Origin: Bartonella harrusi
Lineage (GTDB): Bacteria > Pseudomonadota > Alphaproteobacteria > Rhizobiales > Rhizobiaceae
DNA: 64,000 nt
Direction of reading: 5' to 3'
NCBI RefSeq assembly: GCF_024297065.1
Contig: NZ_CP101114.1
Span: 744,001-808,000 of the forward strand
The notes beneath the pieces were generated by a model. It was given only the letters and a program-made list of their open reading frames with translations, did no database searches and had not been told where the DNA came from. Positions 31,417 through 38,369 of the stretch are shown here, one piece after another. A program made the position numbers and the translations under genes. How positions within the stretch are numbered: the first letter of the stretch is position 1; each line of letters starts with the position of its first letter.

Positions 31417-32102
31417 ATGGGAGTGAAACGCAATTACCCTTAAACTTTTCTTATAATTCAGCTTTTCAATTTGATGATTTAGTGGTGACGGAAAGCAATC
31501 GTATGGCTTTTCAACTTATTGATCATTGGCCAAACTGGATCTTACCTATCGCAGTGTTGGTTGGAAAGGAAGGATCTGGAAAAACCCATTTTTCTCGTGT
31601 ATGGGCACAAAAAGCTGAAGCCTTCATTGTTCCCTGTAATGAAATTGATCAGGCTGTTGTAGTGGCTTCTTCAGGAAGATCTTTTTTAATTGAGGATATT
31701 GATGCAGGTGAAATCAGTGAGACAGGACTTTTTCACTTAATTAATAGCATTAAGCAAGCAAATCTTGATGCTTGTCGCGCTACTTTGTTGATAACAGCAC
31801 GTACAGTTCCTTCTTTGTGGGATTTAAAGTTAAAAGATCTAAAAAGTCGCCTTAATTCGGTTATGTTAGTGACCATTAATCAGCCTGATGATGCATTGTT
31901 AACAGCTGTTGCTTTTAAACTTTTTTCTGATAAACAGATTATTGTTCATCCAGATGCTGTTTACTATCTTGTAAGGCGTTGTGAACGTTCTTTATTTGCA
32001 TTGAAACGTGTAATCGATTCTGTTGATCGGTTAGCATTACAGAGAAAAAGTAAAATAACGCGTGCTGTTATTGGTGAAGTTCTTAACATGCAAATACAGT
32101 AA
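31413..32102 (+). CDS. hdaA: DnaA-related replication regulator HdaA
   Basis: A 229-residue AAA+ protein related to DnaA domains III only. The Walker A loop is VGKEGSGKTHFSRVW and a Walker B-like SFLIEDID follows. It lacks the DNA-binding domain IV. Family members with DNA-loaded clamp stimulate DnaA-ATP hydrolysis to prevent over-initiation. The location directly after the PerM-type permease and near purM is typical in Rhizobiales. Confidence 0.85.
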   Translation: MNGSETQLPLNFSYNSAFQFDDLVVTESNRMAFQLIDHWPNWILPIAVLVGKEGSGKTHFSRVWAQKAEAFIVPCNEIDQAVVVASSGRSFLIEDIDAGEISETGLFHLINSIKQANLDACRATLLITARTVPSLWDLKLKDLKSRLNSVMLVTINQPDDALLTAVAFKLFSDKQIIVHPDAVYYLVRRCERSLFALKRVIDSVDRLALQRKSKITRAVIGEVLNMQIQ

Positions 32103-32516
32103 ACGCTTTTTATCATGGTTCAGATTATTCAAGAAAAAGTGCTTGTGTTCTCTTGGTTGTTATAGTGTGAAGACAGACAGTGCCATGATTTCAGTTCTCA
32201 GCCTTTTAAACATTTATCGAGGGTAAAGAAACACGTGTTTTCATTTATTTTTTTCCAGGGTGTATTTTTATCATGTGTTTAATATGCATTATTTGAAGAA
32301 TTATGGATAAGTGCATTGTTTGTTGACATGGGTCAATTCTTTCTCTTGTGAATCCTCTTTTCTTTTTTCTGTAATCAATGTGTTCTTTTGCAGAAATTTT
32401 TTTTAAAAGTCATTTTTCCTGTAAAGAAAAGCAATAAAATTAAATAAAAATGTGTTTTTCTCTTGCACTTCTGTTATTAAGATTTTAGGAAATATGCATT
32501 GGATCAATGTAGATGG
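32103..32516. other. Intergenic spacer before tRNA-Pro
   Basis: About 414 bp, AT-rich, with no open frame or structure recognised. It should hold the tRNA-Pro promoter. Confidence 0.5.
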
Positions 32517-32593
32517 CGGAGCGTAGCGCAGCTTGGTAGCGCACCTGATTTGGGATCAGGGGGTCGTAGGTTCGAATCCTATCGCTCCGACCA
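32517..32593 (+). tRNA. tRNA-Pro (anticodon TGG)
   Basis: A 77-nt cloverleaf. The acceptor arm CGGAGCG pairs fully with CGCTCCG, the anticodon loop reads TTTGGGA with TGG, the T loop GGTTCGAATCC is canonical, and the CCA end is encoded. Confidence 0.97.
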
Positions 32594-32684
32594 TGTTTGA
32601 TGTTATATGAAAAAATGGCCCAATTGGGTGCGTGTGATGGGAGGGTTATCGTTCAAGCCCTGTGTATTCTGAAGGAAAGTGATC

Positions 32685-32990
32685 ATGATCGCACGTATTT
32701 ATAGTCCTGCGAAGACAGCAATGCAGTCGGGTAGGAGGAATACTGGTTTTTGGATTTTGCAATATGAGCCGTTACAGGAAAAGATGCGTGATCCTCTTAT
32801 GGGATATACGGCGACATCTGATATGAGTAATCAGATAAGAATCCAATTTAATAACAAAGAAGAGGCAATTGCTTTTGCACGCAAGAATGCTATTCCCTAT
32901 CGTGTAGAAAAAGCACATAGGCTGATTCGGCGTGCTGTTTCTTATTCTGATAATTTTCGCAGCGATAGACAGCAATCTTGGACGCATTGA
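32685..32990 (+). CDS. NADH-ubiquinone oxidoreductase accessory subunit (NDUFS4-like)
   Basis: A 101-residue protein of the ETC complex I conserved-region family (18 kDa subunit, NDUFS4). ARIYSPAKTAMQSGRRNTGFW at the start and a DMSNQIRIQFNNKEEAIAFARKN segment are characteristic. It is an alphaproteobacterial supernumerary subunit of respiratory complex I. The start at 32685 has AAGGA at a good distance; an in-frame GTG lies 6 bp upstream. Confidence 0.9.
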   Translation: MIARIYSPAKTAMQSGRRNTGFWILQYEPLQEKMRDPLMGYTATSDMSNQIRIQFNNKEEAIAFARKNAIPYRVEKAHRLIRRAVSYSDNFRSDRQQSWTH

Positions 32991-33027
32991 GTGAAAGGTG
33001 TTATGAGGAATTGGGAAATGATCAGTT

Positions 33028-33104
<77 letters not shown>

Positions 33105-33194
33105 TTCAATCTTTAAGTATAAATAACTTATTGATTTTCCATATGTTTTTTTAAGGTGCGGGATACATGAATAAAGGTTAGGGAATAGGGTTTT

Positions 33195-33587
33195 CTAACA
33201 TTCCTCCGCAACACGAACATTTTTTTGGCTTTTCTCTTCTCTAATCGCTTCTAATATTCCTTTGAAGGATTCCAAATCCTGTTGTGAAAAAACCTTTAAA
33301 AGTCTCGTAAACATGCCAATGGTTTCACGACACAAGGGATCAGACGACTTGATGGTAAAACTGCTGCGACAAGCATCTGATTCTCTCCTTAAACGGGCGG
33401 CTGCCTCTTGATTTAAAGCGTAAACCTCTATGATCTTTTCTTCCATGCCAACCGGTACAGATTTTTTGCCAATTTCTACTGATGATAAAAATGGGACAGA
33501 GATGTCTAATTTCTTAGCCATATCTAAAAGACGTTCAGAGTGATCTATGCGAAGTTTGCGTAAGGTTTTACCAAAGGGTGTAATCAT
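33195..33587 (-). CDS. XRE-family transcriptional regulator, phage-associated
   Basis: A 130-residue protein with an N-terminal helix-turn-helix of the Cro/C1 type (about residues 8-60: LRKLRIDHSERLLDMAKKLD, then SVPFLSSVEIGKKSVP). The C-terminus is helical and unassigned. The start at 33587 is chosen because the domain begins there; 23 more codons are open upstream. It lies at the tRNA-proximal end of the prophage, reading toward tRNA-Arg. Whether it is the lysogeny repressor is unknown. Confidence 0.75.
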   Translation of the reverse strand: MITPFGKTLRKLRIDHSERLLDMAKKLDISVPFLSSVEIGKKSVPVGMEEKIIEVYALNQEAAARLRRESDACRSSFTIKSSDPLCRETIGMFTRLLKVFSQQDLESFKGILEAIREEKSQKNVRVAEEC

Positions 33588-33712
33588 ATAAAAAATCCTA
33601 TGAAACAAATGAACATTCACCCTGATTCTAGCATATTTGAAAATTATTTCTCTCAATTATTAAGAAAGATTTCTTTTCAAAGGGAAACTATTTTAAGAGA
33701 GATGTGGAGGAA

Positions 33713-33931
33713 CTAACTCTTTGAAAACCACTGTTTTAAATGGGCAAAAACATTGTCTATCGCATCCATAATCCGAGCAAAATCAAGGATGAGTAAAAAG
33801 AGAAAAAAGGCTATCCACTTCATCAAACGAGACATCATTTTTACATTTTGATAAGTGATGATTATTTCTTGAAGCATTTCTTTTTCTGCTTCTGTAAGCG
33901 CGGTGTTTTTTTTAGTGTTTTTTCTAGCCAT
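33713..33931 (-). CDS. Small single-pass membrane protein of the lysis region
   Basis: A 72-residue protein with a charged N-terminus, a short helical segment and one strong membrane segment (about residues 38-56, WIAFFLFLLILDFARIM). The start has a GGTGGAAAC ribosome site and overlaps the o-spanin stop by 8 bp. Its place after the spanins suggests a lysis-related role such as holin or antiholin, but one membrane segment is not diagnostic. Confidence 0.65.
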   Translation of the reverse strand: MARKNTKKNTALTEAEKEMLQEIIITYQNVKMMSRLMKWIAFFLFLLILDFARIMDAIDNVFAHLKQWFSKS

Positions 33932-34130
33932 GTTTCCACCCACATAAATATTCACCCTGCTTGTTATGCTTTAAGATCTCTCTTGCTAAGTTTGAACTGA
34001 TGGCGTGGAGATCTTGGCGCTCCAAATATATCGGCAACCACCCTACACAAGAAGAAGCAACTTTATTTGTCGCGCAACCAGTGAGAGAGATCAGTACGCA
34101 CATCAGCATCACTTTTTTGATTAATTTCAT
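33924..34130 (-). CDS. Outer-membrane spanin subunit (Rz1-like lipoprotein)
   Basis: A 68-residue lipoprotein. The signal is MKLIKKVMLMCVLISLTGC with a lipobox LTGC, so lipidation would be at Cys19. The gene starts inside the i-spanin gene in another frame, the classical Rz/Rz1 layout. Spanin pairs fuse the inner and outer membranes at the end of phage lysis in Gram-negative hosts. Confidence 0.8.
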   Translation of the reverse strand: MKLIKKVMLMCVLISLTGCATNKVASSCVGWLPIYLERQDLHAISSNLAREILKHNKQGEYLCGWKHG

Positions 34131-34263
34131 TTTCTACCTCAAGCCGTGTTGTCGCACTCTTTAAAGTCTTTTCTGTTTGCTTTTGCTGTTCAGTTCTTTT
34201 GCCAAGAACAAAAGCTTTTGCTAAAATCATAAAAAAAGCGGCTAAAGCCGCACCTGTTAGCAT
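34063..34263 (-). CDS. Inner-membrane spanin subunit (Rz-like)
   Basis: A 66-residue protein with an N-terminal membrane segment (about residues 2-20, LTGAALAAFFMILAKAFVL), then a charged, coiled-coil-like region. It overlaps the Rz1-like lipoprotein gene by 68 bp and follows the lysozyme gene. Together these suggest a complete spanin pair. Confidence 0.75.
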   Translation of the reverse strand: MLTGAALAAFFMILAKAFVLGKRTEQQKQTEKTLKSATTRLEVENEINQKSDADVRTDLSHWLRDK

Positions 34264-34287
34264 CAGATTTTTTTTTCATCCATAAGA

Positions 34288-34950
34288 TCATAATTTGTGT
34301 TCCTGAAAGCGTTTGGCGACACAGAAAAGACCGGCACAGGCGGCTAAAACCATAATGGTTGCCAATGCCCATTGGATAGGGCCATTGCCCGCTAACAAAC
34401 CTCCAAGTCCTGAGAAAGAACCAATGATGGGGGCAAGGGCTTCTGCTTTGAAAATCCCCATTGGCTGTTTGGTTTCTACTGGTTGATAATTGGAGGAAAC
34501 ATAAGCGCCTTTTGCCCATAAGCCTGCTTCTGCTGTCCGCCGGTGGACGAGACCTTGAAGGCGCTTTCCATCCGCTTTGGTCCATTTCTGTAATTCAGAG
34601 GGCACTGCTTCATATTCACCTTGATTGAGTTTTTTTAACAGTGTCGAATTGCAAAAGGCTGCTGTTCCTACATTATAACAAAAGGAGACGAGTGCTGCGA
34701 ATTGTTCGTCTGTTAAGGAAACTTGAACGGCTTGTTCAACAGTGTTCTCAAATTGTTGCAAATCACGGCAAAGAAACTCTTCGGCTTGTTCTTCAGTGAT
34801 TGTCATGCCCTTATGAACAAAGGGTTTTCCAGCAGCGTTTGTATGCCCATAACCAATGGTCCATATACCAATGGCATCTTTATAGGCGTGTAGACGCAAG
34901 CCCTCCCATTGTTTAATAAGTGCAAGTCCTTCTGATGATATTTTTCTCAT
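34288..34950 (-). CDS. Phage lysozyme (GH24, T4/P22 type) with C-terminal membrane segment
   Basis: A 220-residue muramidase. The GH24 catalytic triad spacing is visible: E16 in IKQWEGLRLHAYKD, D25 and T31 in GIWTIGYGHT. After the catalytic domain (about 1-150) the protein has a linker and a hydrophobic segment (about residues 180-205, WALATIMVLAACAGLFCVA) ending in a basic tail. Most GH24 endolysins end near residue 165, so the tail membrane anchor is unusual. The start at 34950 has GGAG and lies just downstream of an intrinsic terminator. Confidence 0.88.
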   Translation of the reverse strand: MRKISSEGLALIKQWEGLRLHAYKDAIGIWTIGYGHTNAAGKPFVHKGMTITEEQAEEFLCRDLQQFENTVEQAVQVSLTDEQFAALVSFCYNVGTAAFCNSTLLKKLNQGEYEAVPSELQKWTKADGKRLQGLVHRRTAEAGLWAKGAYVSSNYQPVETKQPMGIFKAEALAPIIGSFSGLGGLLAGNGPIQWALATIMVLAACAGLFCVAKRFQEHKL

Positions 34951-34962
34951 AGGTTTCTCCAT

Positions 34963-34989
34963 AAAAAAAGCTCTACACAAGGCAGAGCT
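34963..34989 (-). terminator. Intrinsic terminator in the lysozyme leader
   Basis: On the minus strand, AGCTCT and AGAGCT (34969-34974 and 34984-34989) form a 6-bp stem with a 9-nt loop, followed by seven T residues. It would stop transcripts coming from the tail genes 13 bases before the lysozyme start codon. Confidence 0.75.
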
Positions 34990-35077
34990 GGATTTAAAAG
35001 GTTGATCTCTTTCCTCTTCTAAAGGATGATATTTTACGATGTAACGGGGGCATTTCCGCGAAGATTATTAAATTTTT

Positions 35078-35118
35078 GTTTCATGTAACTTTTTTTCGTG
35101 TTATACGTTACATGAAAC
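35078..35118. promoter_or_regulatory. Perfect inverted repeat upstream of mazE-like gene
   Basis: GTTTCATGTAAC at 35078-35089 and GTTACATGAAAC at 35107-35118 are exact 12-bp inverted arms separated by 17 bp. They lie just upstream of the MazE-like start at 35136, where a TA operon autoregulatory operator is expected. Confidence 0.65.
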
Positions 35119-35135
35119 ATAGTGGAGGTTTTCTT

Positions 35136-35360
35136 ATGGCTACAATGCACGTCAATGAACGCGTTCAAAAACATCGTAACGCACAAAGGAAAGCAGGATT
35201 GCGCTTGATGCAAATTTGGGTACCAGATACACGCCAACCAAACTTTGCAGAAGAGTGCCGCCGGCAGTGTCGCTTGGTAGCAAAAATGGATAAAACAGAT
35301 ACATCTATGCAATTATTTATGGATCAATCTTTAGTGGAAGTTGATGGCTGGACAGAATGA
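35136..35360 (+). CDS. MazE-family antitoxin
   Basis: A 74-residue protein of the DUF3018/MazE-like antitoxin family: NERVQKHRNAQRKAGLRLMQIWVPDTRQPNF is characteristic. The C-terminal half is the toxin-neutralising part. The start has GGAGG at a proper distance. It overlaps the toxin gene by 4 bp. The unit is on the opposite strand from the surrounding phage genes. Confidence 0.85.
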   Translation: MATMHVNERVQKHRNAQRKAGLRLMQIWVPDTRQPNFAEECRRQCRLVAKMDKTDTSMQLFMDQSLVEVDGWTE

Positions 35361-35683
35361 AGCGTGGATCTCTCGTAACAATAGCGATGCAGGGTGATTT
35401 TGGTAAACCAAGACCTGCATTAATAATTCAAGCCAATCAATTCAGTGAACATACAAGCGTAACAGTTTTACCAATTACAAGTACACTTATTGCAGCGCCA
35501 TTACTTCGCATTACTATTCAACCAGATGCCAAAAATGGTTTACAAAAGCTTTCACAAGTGATGATTGATAAGATCATGACGGTAAGATGCGAAAAGGTTA
35601 GCCCAGCTTTCGGTTCTATTCATGCAGATAAAATGGTAGAAATTGAACGCTGTTTGGCTGTGTTTTTGGGAATAGTAAAATGA
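35357..35683 (+). CDS. MazF/PemK-family endoribonuclease toxin
   Basis: A 108-residue MazF-like toxin: KRGSLVTIAMQGDFGKPRPALIIQ at the start, TVLPITST in the middle and a KIMTVRCEKV segment with the conserved Arg. Such toxins cut mRNA at short motifs. It follows its antitoxin by ATGA overlap. Confidence 0.88.
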   Translation: MKRGSLVTIAMQGDFGKPRPALIIQANQFSEHTSVTVLPITSTLIAAPLLRITIQPDAKNGLQKLSQVMIDKIMTVRCEKVSPAFGSIHADKMVEIERCLAVFLGIVK

Positions 35684-35705
35684 AAATAGTGAAGACATTT
35701 TTGTC

Positions 35706-35734
35706 TTGACAAATATTCGTTTATAAACGAATAT
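35706..35734 (+). promoter_or_regulatory. Promoter with a 20-bp palindromic operator, leaderless toxin start
   Basis: TTGACA (35706-35711), 17-bp spacer, GAATAT (35729-35734). A perfect 20-bp palindrome fills 35714-35733 and covers the spacer and the start of the -10 box. The toxin ATG at 35740 is only 5 bp after the -10 box, so a transcript would begin at or about the start codon. Confidence 0.7.
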
Positions 35735-35739
35735 ACATC

Positions 35740-36063
35740 ATGTTTGAAATACGTCACTACCTTACTTCTGATGGCAAAAACTTGATAACTGATTGGCTGC
35801 GAAAGCTCCGTGATGTACAGGCTAAAACTGCTATTATTCGCCGTCTTAATCGCTTAGAGCAAGGAAACTTTGGCGATTTTTAGCCGCTTCGTGATGGTGT
35901 TCATGAACTGCGTATTAATATTGGTCCTGGTTACCGAGTTTATTATGCACAGTCTGGAAAGACCGTATTGTTGCTATTATGCGGCGGTAGCAAAAAAACA
36001 CAAGATACTGATATCACTCGCGCATGTGCTTTCTGGCGTGATTGGCAAAACCGTGAAGATTAA
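35740..36063 (+). pseudogene. HI1419-type RelE-superfamily toxin, interrupted by a stop codon
   Basis: A 107-codon frame encoding an addiction-module killer protein of the HI1419 (RelE-like) type: MFEIRHYLTSDGKNLITDWLR at the start, PLRDGVHELRINIGPGYRVYY in the middle, ending at WRDWQNRED. An in-frame TAG at 35881-35883 (codon 48) interrupts it; the frame then continues intact to the natural stop at 36061. The codon lies where the family normally has an ordinary residue before PLRDGVHELR. The protein is probably inactive unless the stop is suppressed. Confidence 0.8.
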
Positions 36064-36102
36064 AGGAGTGCAAAAATAAAAGACTGTAACCATGATGATG
36101 CA

Positions 36103-36387
36103 ATGGCGGGAATTTTCTATGATGACCCTGAGATAGCAGCAGCTACCCTTGATGCAATCCTAGCAGATGGTGATCAAGGTGAATTGCTTGTAACACTTCG
36201 CCAAATGGCTAAAGCTTATGGTGGTGTTCAAGCTGTAGCTAAAGCAGCCAACTTGAATCCCACACAGCTTTACCGTACACTTTCAGAAAAAGGCAATCCA
36301 GAGTTTCGCAGCTTGAATGCTTTACTGCGTACCATGGGATTTCGCTTAGCTGTACAGCCTCTTGAACGACCAGTTCCACACGTTTAA
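36103..36387 (+). CDS. HI1420-type antitoxin, apparent lost start codon
   Basis: The visible ATG gives 94 residues: a helix-turn-helix antitoxin of the HI1420 family (LRQMAKAYGGVQAVAKAANL, then NPTQLYRTLSEKGNPEFRSLNALLRTMGFRLAV). The frame is open back to the toxin stop, and the family-like N-terminus (IKDCNHDD) lies upstream of this ATG. An AGGAG at 36065-36069 points at an ATA codon (36076) where the family start would be. Either ATA is used, or an N-terminally shortened protein starts at 36103 with a poor ribosome site. Confidence 0.7.
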   Translation: MAGIFYDDPEIAAATLDAILADGDQGELLVTLRQMAKAYGGVQAVAKAANLNPTQLYRTLSEKGNPEFRSLNALLRTMGFRLAVQPLERPVPHV

Positions 36388-36455
36388 TCTGTTGTATTGA
36401 GTGTATTAATTGTCTTTTTAAACAACAGTGTTTTATAGCAAAACATGGTAGCTTA

Positions 36456-37766
36456 TTATGTATCTCCCTCATCCATATGTATGACGCCTTCACCTTCATC
36501 ATATGCATTTTGTGGAGCGTTTGGATCAAGAGTATCATCCTTATCTGGCGTTGTGTTTGCAACAATTCCAGCTGCATCTTCTTGTCCTTCATCAAAAAGT
36601 TCGCACTCTATTTTTGTGGTGTAACCACCCGTTTTATCAAGCTTGTGCTTGACGCTTTTGATGCGCCATTCTGCTGGTATATAAGGACGGAAAGGGGGAT
36701 CTTGAACAAGTTTTGCCTCTGCTTGCACAAAGGGATCACCACCAATATCACAGGAGAAAGAAGATTTCCCCCGTGACGATTTGTTACGATAAGCGGCAAT
36801 AGCTGCAACAGCCTCTGATTGATTATGGTAGGTATATTTGAGTTCATGAAACGGCGAATGACCGGATTTGACTTCTTTCTTTTCACCACTGCGTAGATCA
36901 TAATAGGTTGCGATAACGCCGCCTTTTTTCTCTTGTTCTTGCTTCTCCGCTTCTTTTTCTGTTTTTTCTCCTCTTTCTGGTTCAGATGGTTCTGGTAGAT
37001 CATTTTCATCCATATGGATGGCGTTTTCATCCTCCTCTATCTCTTCTGGTGCACGTGCATCCGCTGCGGCTTTTTGGTCCTCACCATCATCCGTTTCTAA
37101 ACCATTGGCTGCACCTGCTTCATCCCGTGCACTGTATTTAAAATCCCAAGAGGTGCACTGTTCCTCATGAAGAACCACTACGGGAAGTGTCTCGCCGGTG
37201 ATGGCTTTGCCTTCTCCCCGTTTGGCAAGGACTAGCTTACCATCAACAGGCTTTGCTACCGCATCATATTCCTCTGCAAGGCGGGCGGCAAAAGCCATAT
37301 CACTTTCAGCGGTTTGATCAATATGACGCACAACAATTTTTGCAAGAGAAGGGTCAACTTTTGCGGTGTAACCATTACGCTGTGCGATTTCTTGAACAAT
37401 ATGGCCAAGTGTTTGCTGGTGATAAGATTGGCTTTTGGGTGTTCTATAAGACGTGTTCATTGCTGCGGCGCGCCCTGTAACAGTTAAGCTTTGCGGTGGA
37501 CTGCTTACAGAGATTTCATCTATCAGATATGCTCCCATATCGCGTATTTTGCCGCTTTCATAGCCAAGTGTTACGGAAAGAACTGTTCCAATGAGGGGTA
37601 TATCAAGAAAGCCATTATCACTATTGCGTGCACGGTCATCAAGCTCTATGGTGATACGGTCGCTTTTGTCTTCTGCCTCATCGGTTATTTCAATTGATAA
37701 AACATAATTCATGAGAGTTTTGGTGATGTCTTGTCCATTTGCCATAACCATGCAAAAAGGTTTCAT
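36456..37766 (-). CDS. P2 gpD-like late control / tail protein
   Basis: A 436-residue P2 gpD family protein that forms the baseplate hub trimer in contractile tails. It opens with KPFCMVMANGQDITKTLMNYVLSIEITDE. A low-complexity charged segment (about residues 245-310) interrupts the usual fold and is flanked by a repeated IHMDE motif, which recurs at the C-terminus. The start at 37766 overlaps the gpX stop by 4 bp. Confidence 0.85.
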   Translation of the reverse strand: MKPFCMVMANGQDITKTLMNYVLSIEITDEAEDKSDRITIELDDRARNSDNGFLDIPLIGTVLSVTLGYESGKIRDMGAYLIDEISVSSPPQSLTVTGRAAAMNTSYRTPKSQSYHQQTLGHIVQEIAQRNGYTAKVDPSLAKIVVRHIDQTAESDMAFAARLAEEYDAVAKPVDGKLVLAKRGEGKAITGETLPVVVLHEEQCTSWDFKYSARDEAGAANGLETDDGEDQKAAADARAPEEIEEDENAIHMDENDLPEPSEPERGEKTEKEAEKQEQEKKGGVIATYYDLRSGEKKEVKSGHSPFHELKYTYHNQSEAVAAIAAYRNKSSRGKSSFSCDIGGDPFVQAEAKLVQDPPFRPYIPAEWRIKSVKHKLDKTGGYTTKIECELFDEGQEDAAGIVANTTPDKDDTLDPNAPQNAYDEGEGVIHMDEGDT

Positions 37767-37987
37767 GATTTGCTGCCCCAAATTCTCATCACCGGTGTGG
37801 CCTTGGGATAGGGGAGGGAGGGCAAAATGATTGTGATGCCTGCTGTCAAAATGGGTCCATGGTCTGCAAGCCCAAAATTTGCTGCATAGACCCGTTCGAC
37901 AGCAAGCGCTTGTTGACCTTTGGCATAATATTTCCAACAAATGGCATCAACCATATCGCCTTGTTTTGTTCTATAAAGATCACTCAT
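37763..37987 (-). CDS. P2 gpX-like tail protein
   Basis: A 74-residue gpX family protein with a LysM-like core (YRTKQGDMVDAICWKYY, then GITIILP). It lies between gpU and gpD, as in P2-type tails. Confidence 0.88.
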   Translation of the reverse strand: MSDLYRTKQGDMVDAICWKYYAKGQQALAVERVYAANFGLADHGPILTAGITIILPSLPYPKATPVMRIWGSKS

Positions 37988-38361
37988 AGGTCTTCACCAT
38001 ACTCTCTCAGTTTTACTGTAAATTCTTGTTTTTTGGGGGCACCGTTATGATGAAAAACGCTTTGCTTTTCCTCCACGGAAAGGATAACAAATTTGCCTAA
38101 AATTTTGCCTTGCCCTGTTACAAGAATGTGAGGTCCCTGATGGGCGATTTGCCGCAAATATTCGAGTTGTCCATGCCCACCTTTGAAGTCTGGATAAATC
38201 ACACCCGTTAAGAAAAATTCCGCATTTGCAACAGCAGGCAATTGAAGAGCCGCTTTTCGTCCCAATCGTCCTTGCTCGACCCATGGCACGCCATAAGACA
38301 GATCAAGAGTTTGATAGGCTGCTGTTTCAATTGAAAAAATAAAACCACCCAAAGCAAGCAT
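37984..38361 (-). CDS. P2 gpU-like tail protein
   Basis: A 125-residue protein of the P2 gpU family (tail terminator/tail completion). LALGGFIFSIETAAYQTL at the start is characteristic. Overlaps gpX by 4 bp; a start 3 bp upstream (38364) is equally possible. Confidence 0.88.
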   Translation of the reverse strand: MLALGGFIFSIETAAYQTLDLSYGVPWVEQGRLGRKAALQLPAVANAEFFLTGVIYPDFKGGHGQLEYLRQIAHQGPHILVTGQGKILGKFVILSVEEKQSVFHHNGAPKKQEFTVKLREYGEDL

Positions 38362-38369
38362 CATGGTCT

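Noticed and set aside
34190..34585. 131-residue open frame across the lysozyme end
   Set aside because: It is out of frame with the lysozyme and spinin genes, which have clear family motifs; the frame is a shadow.
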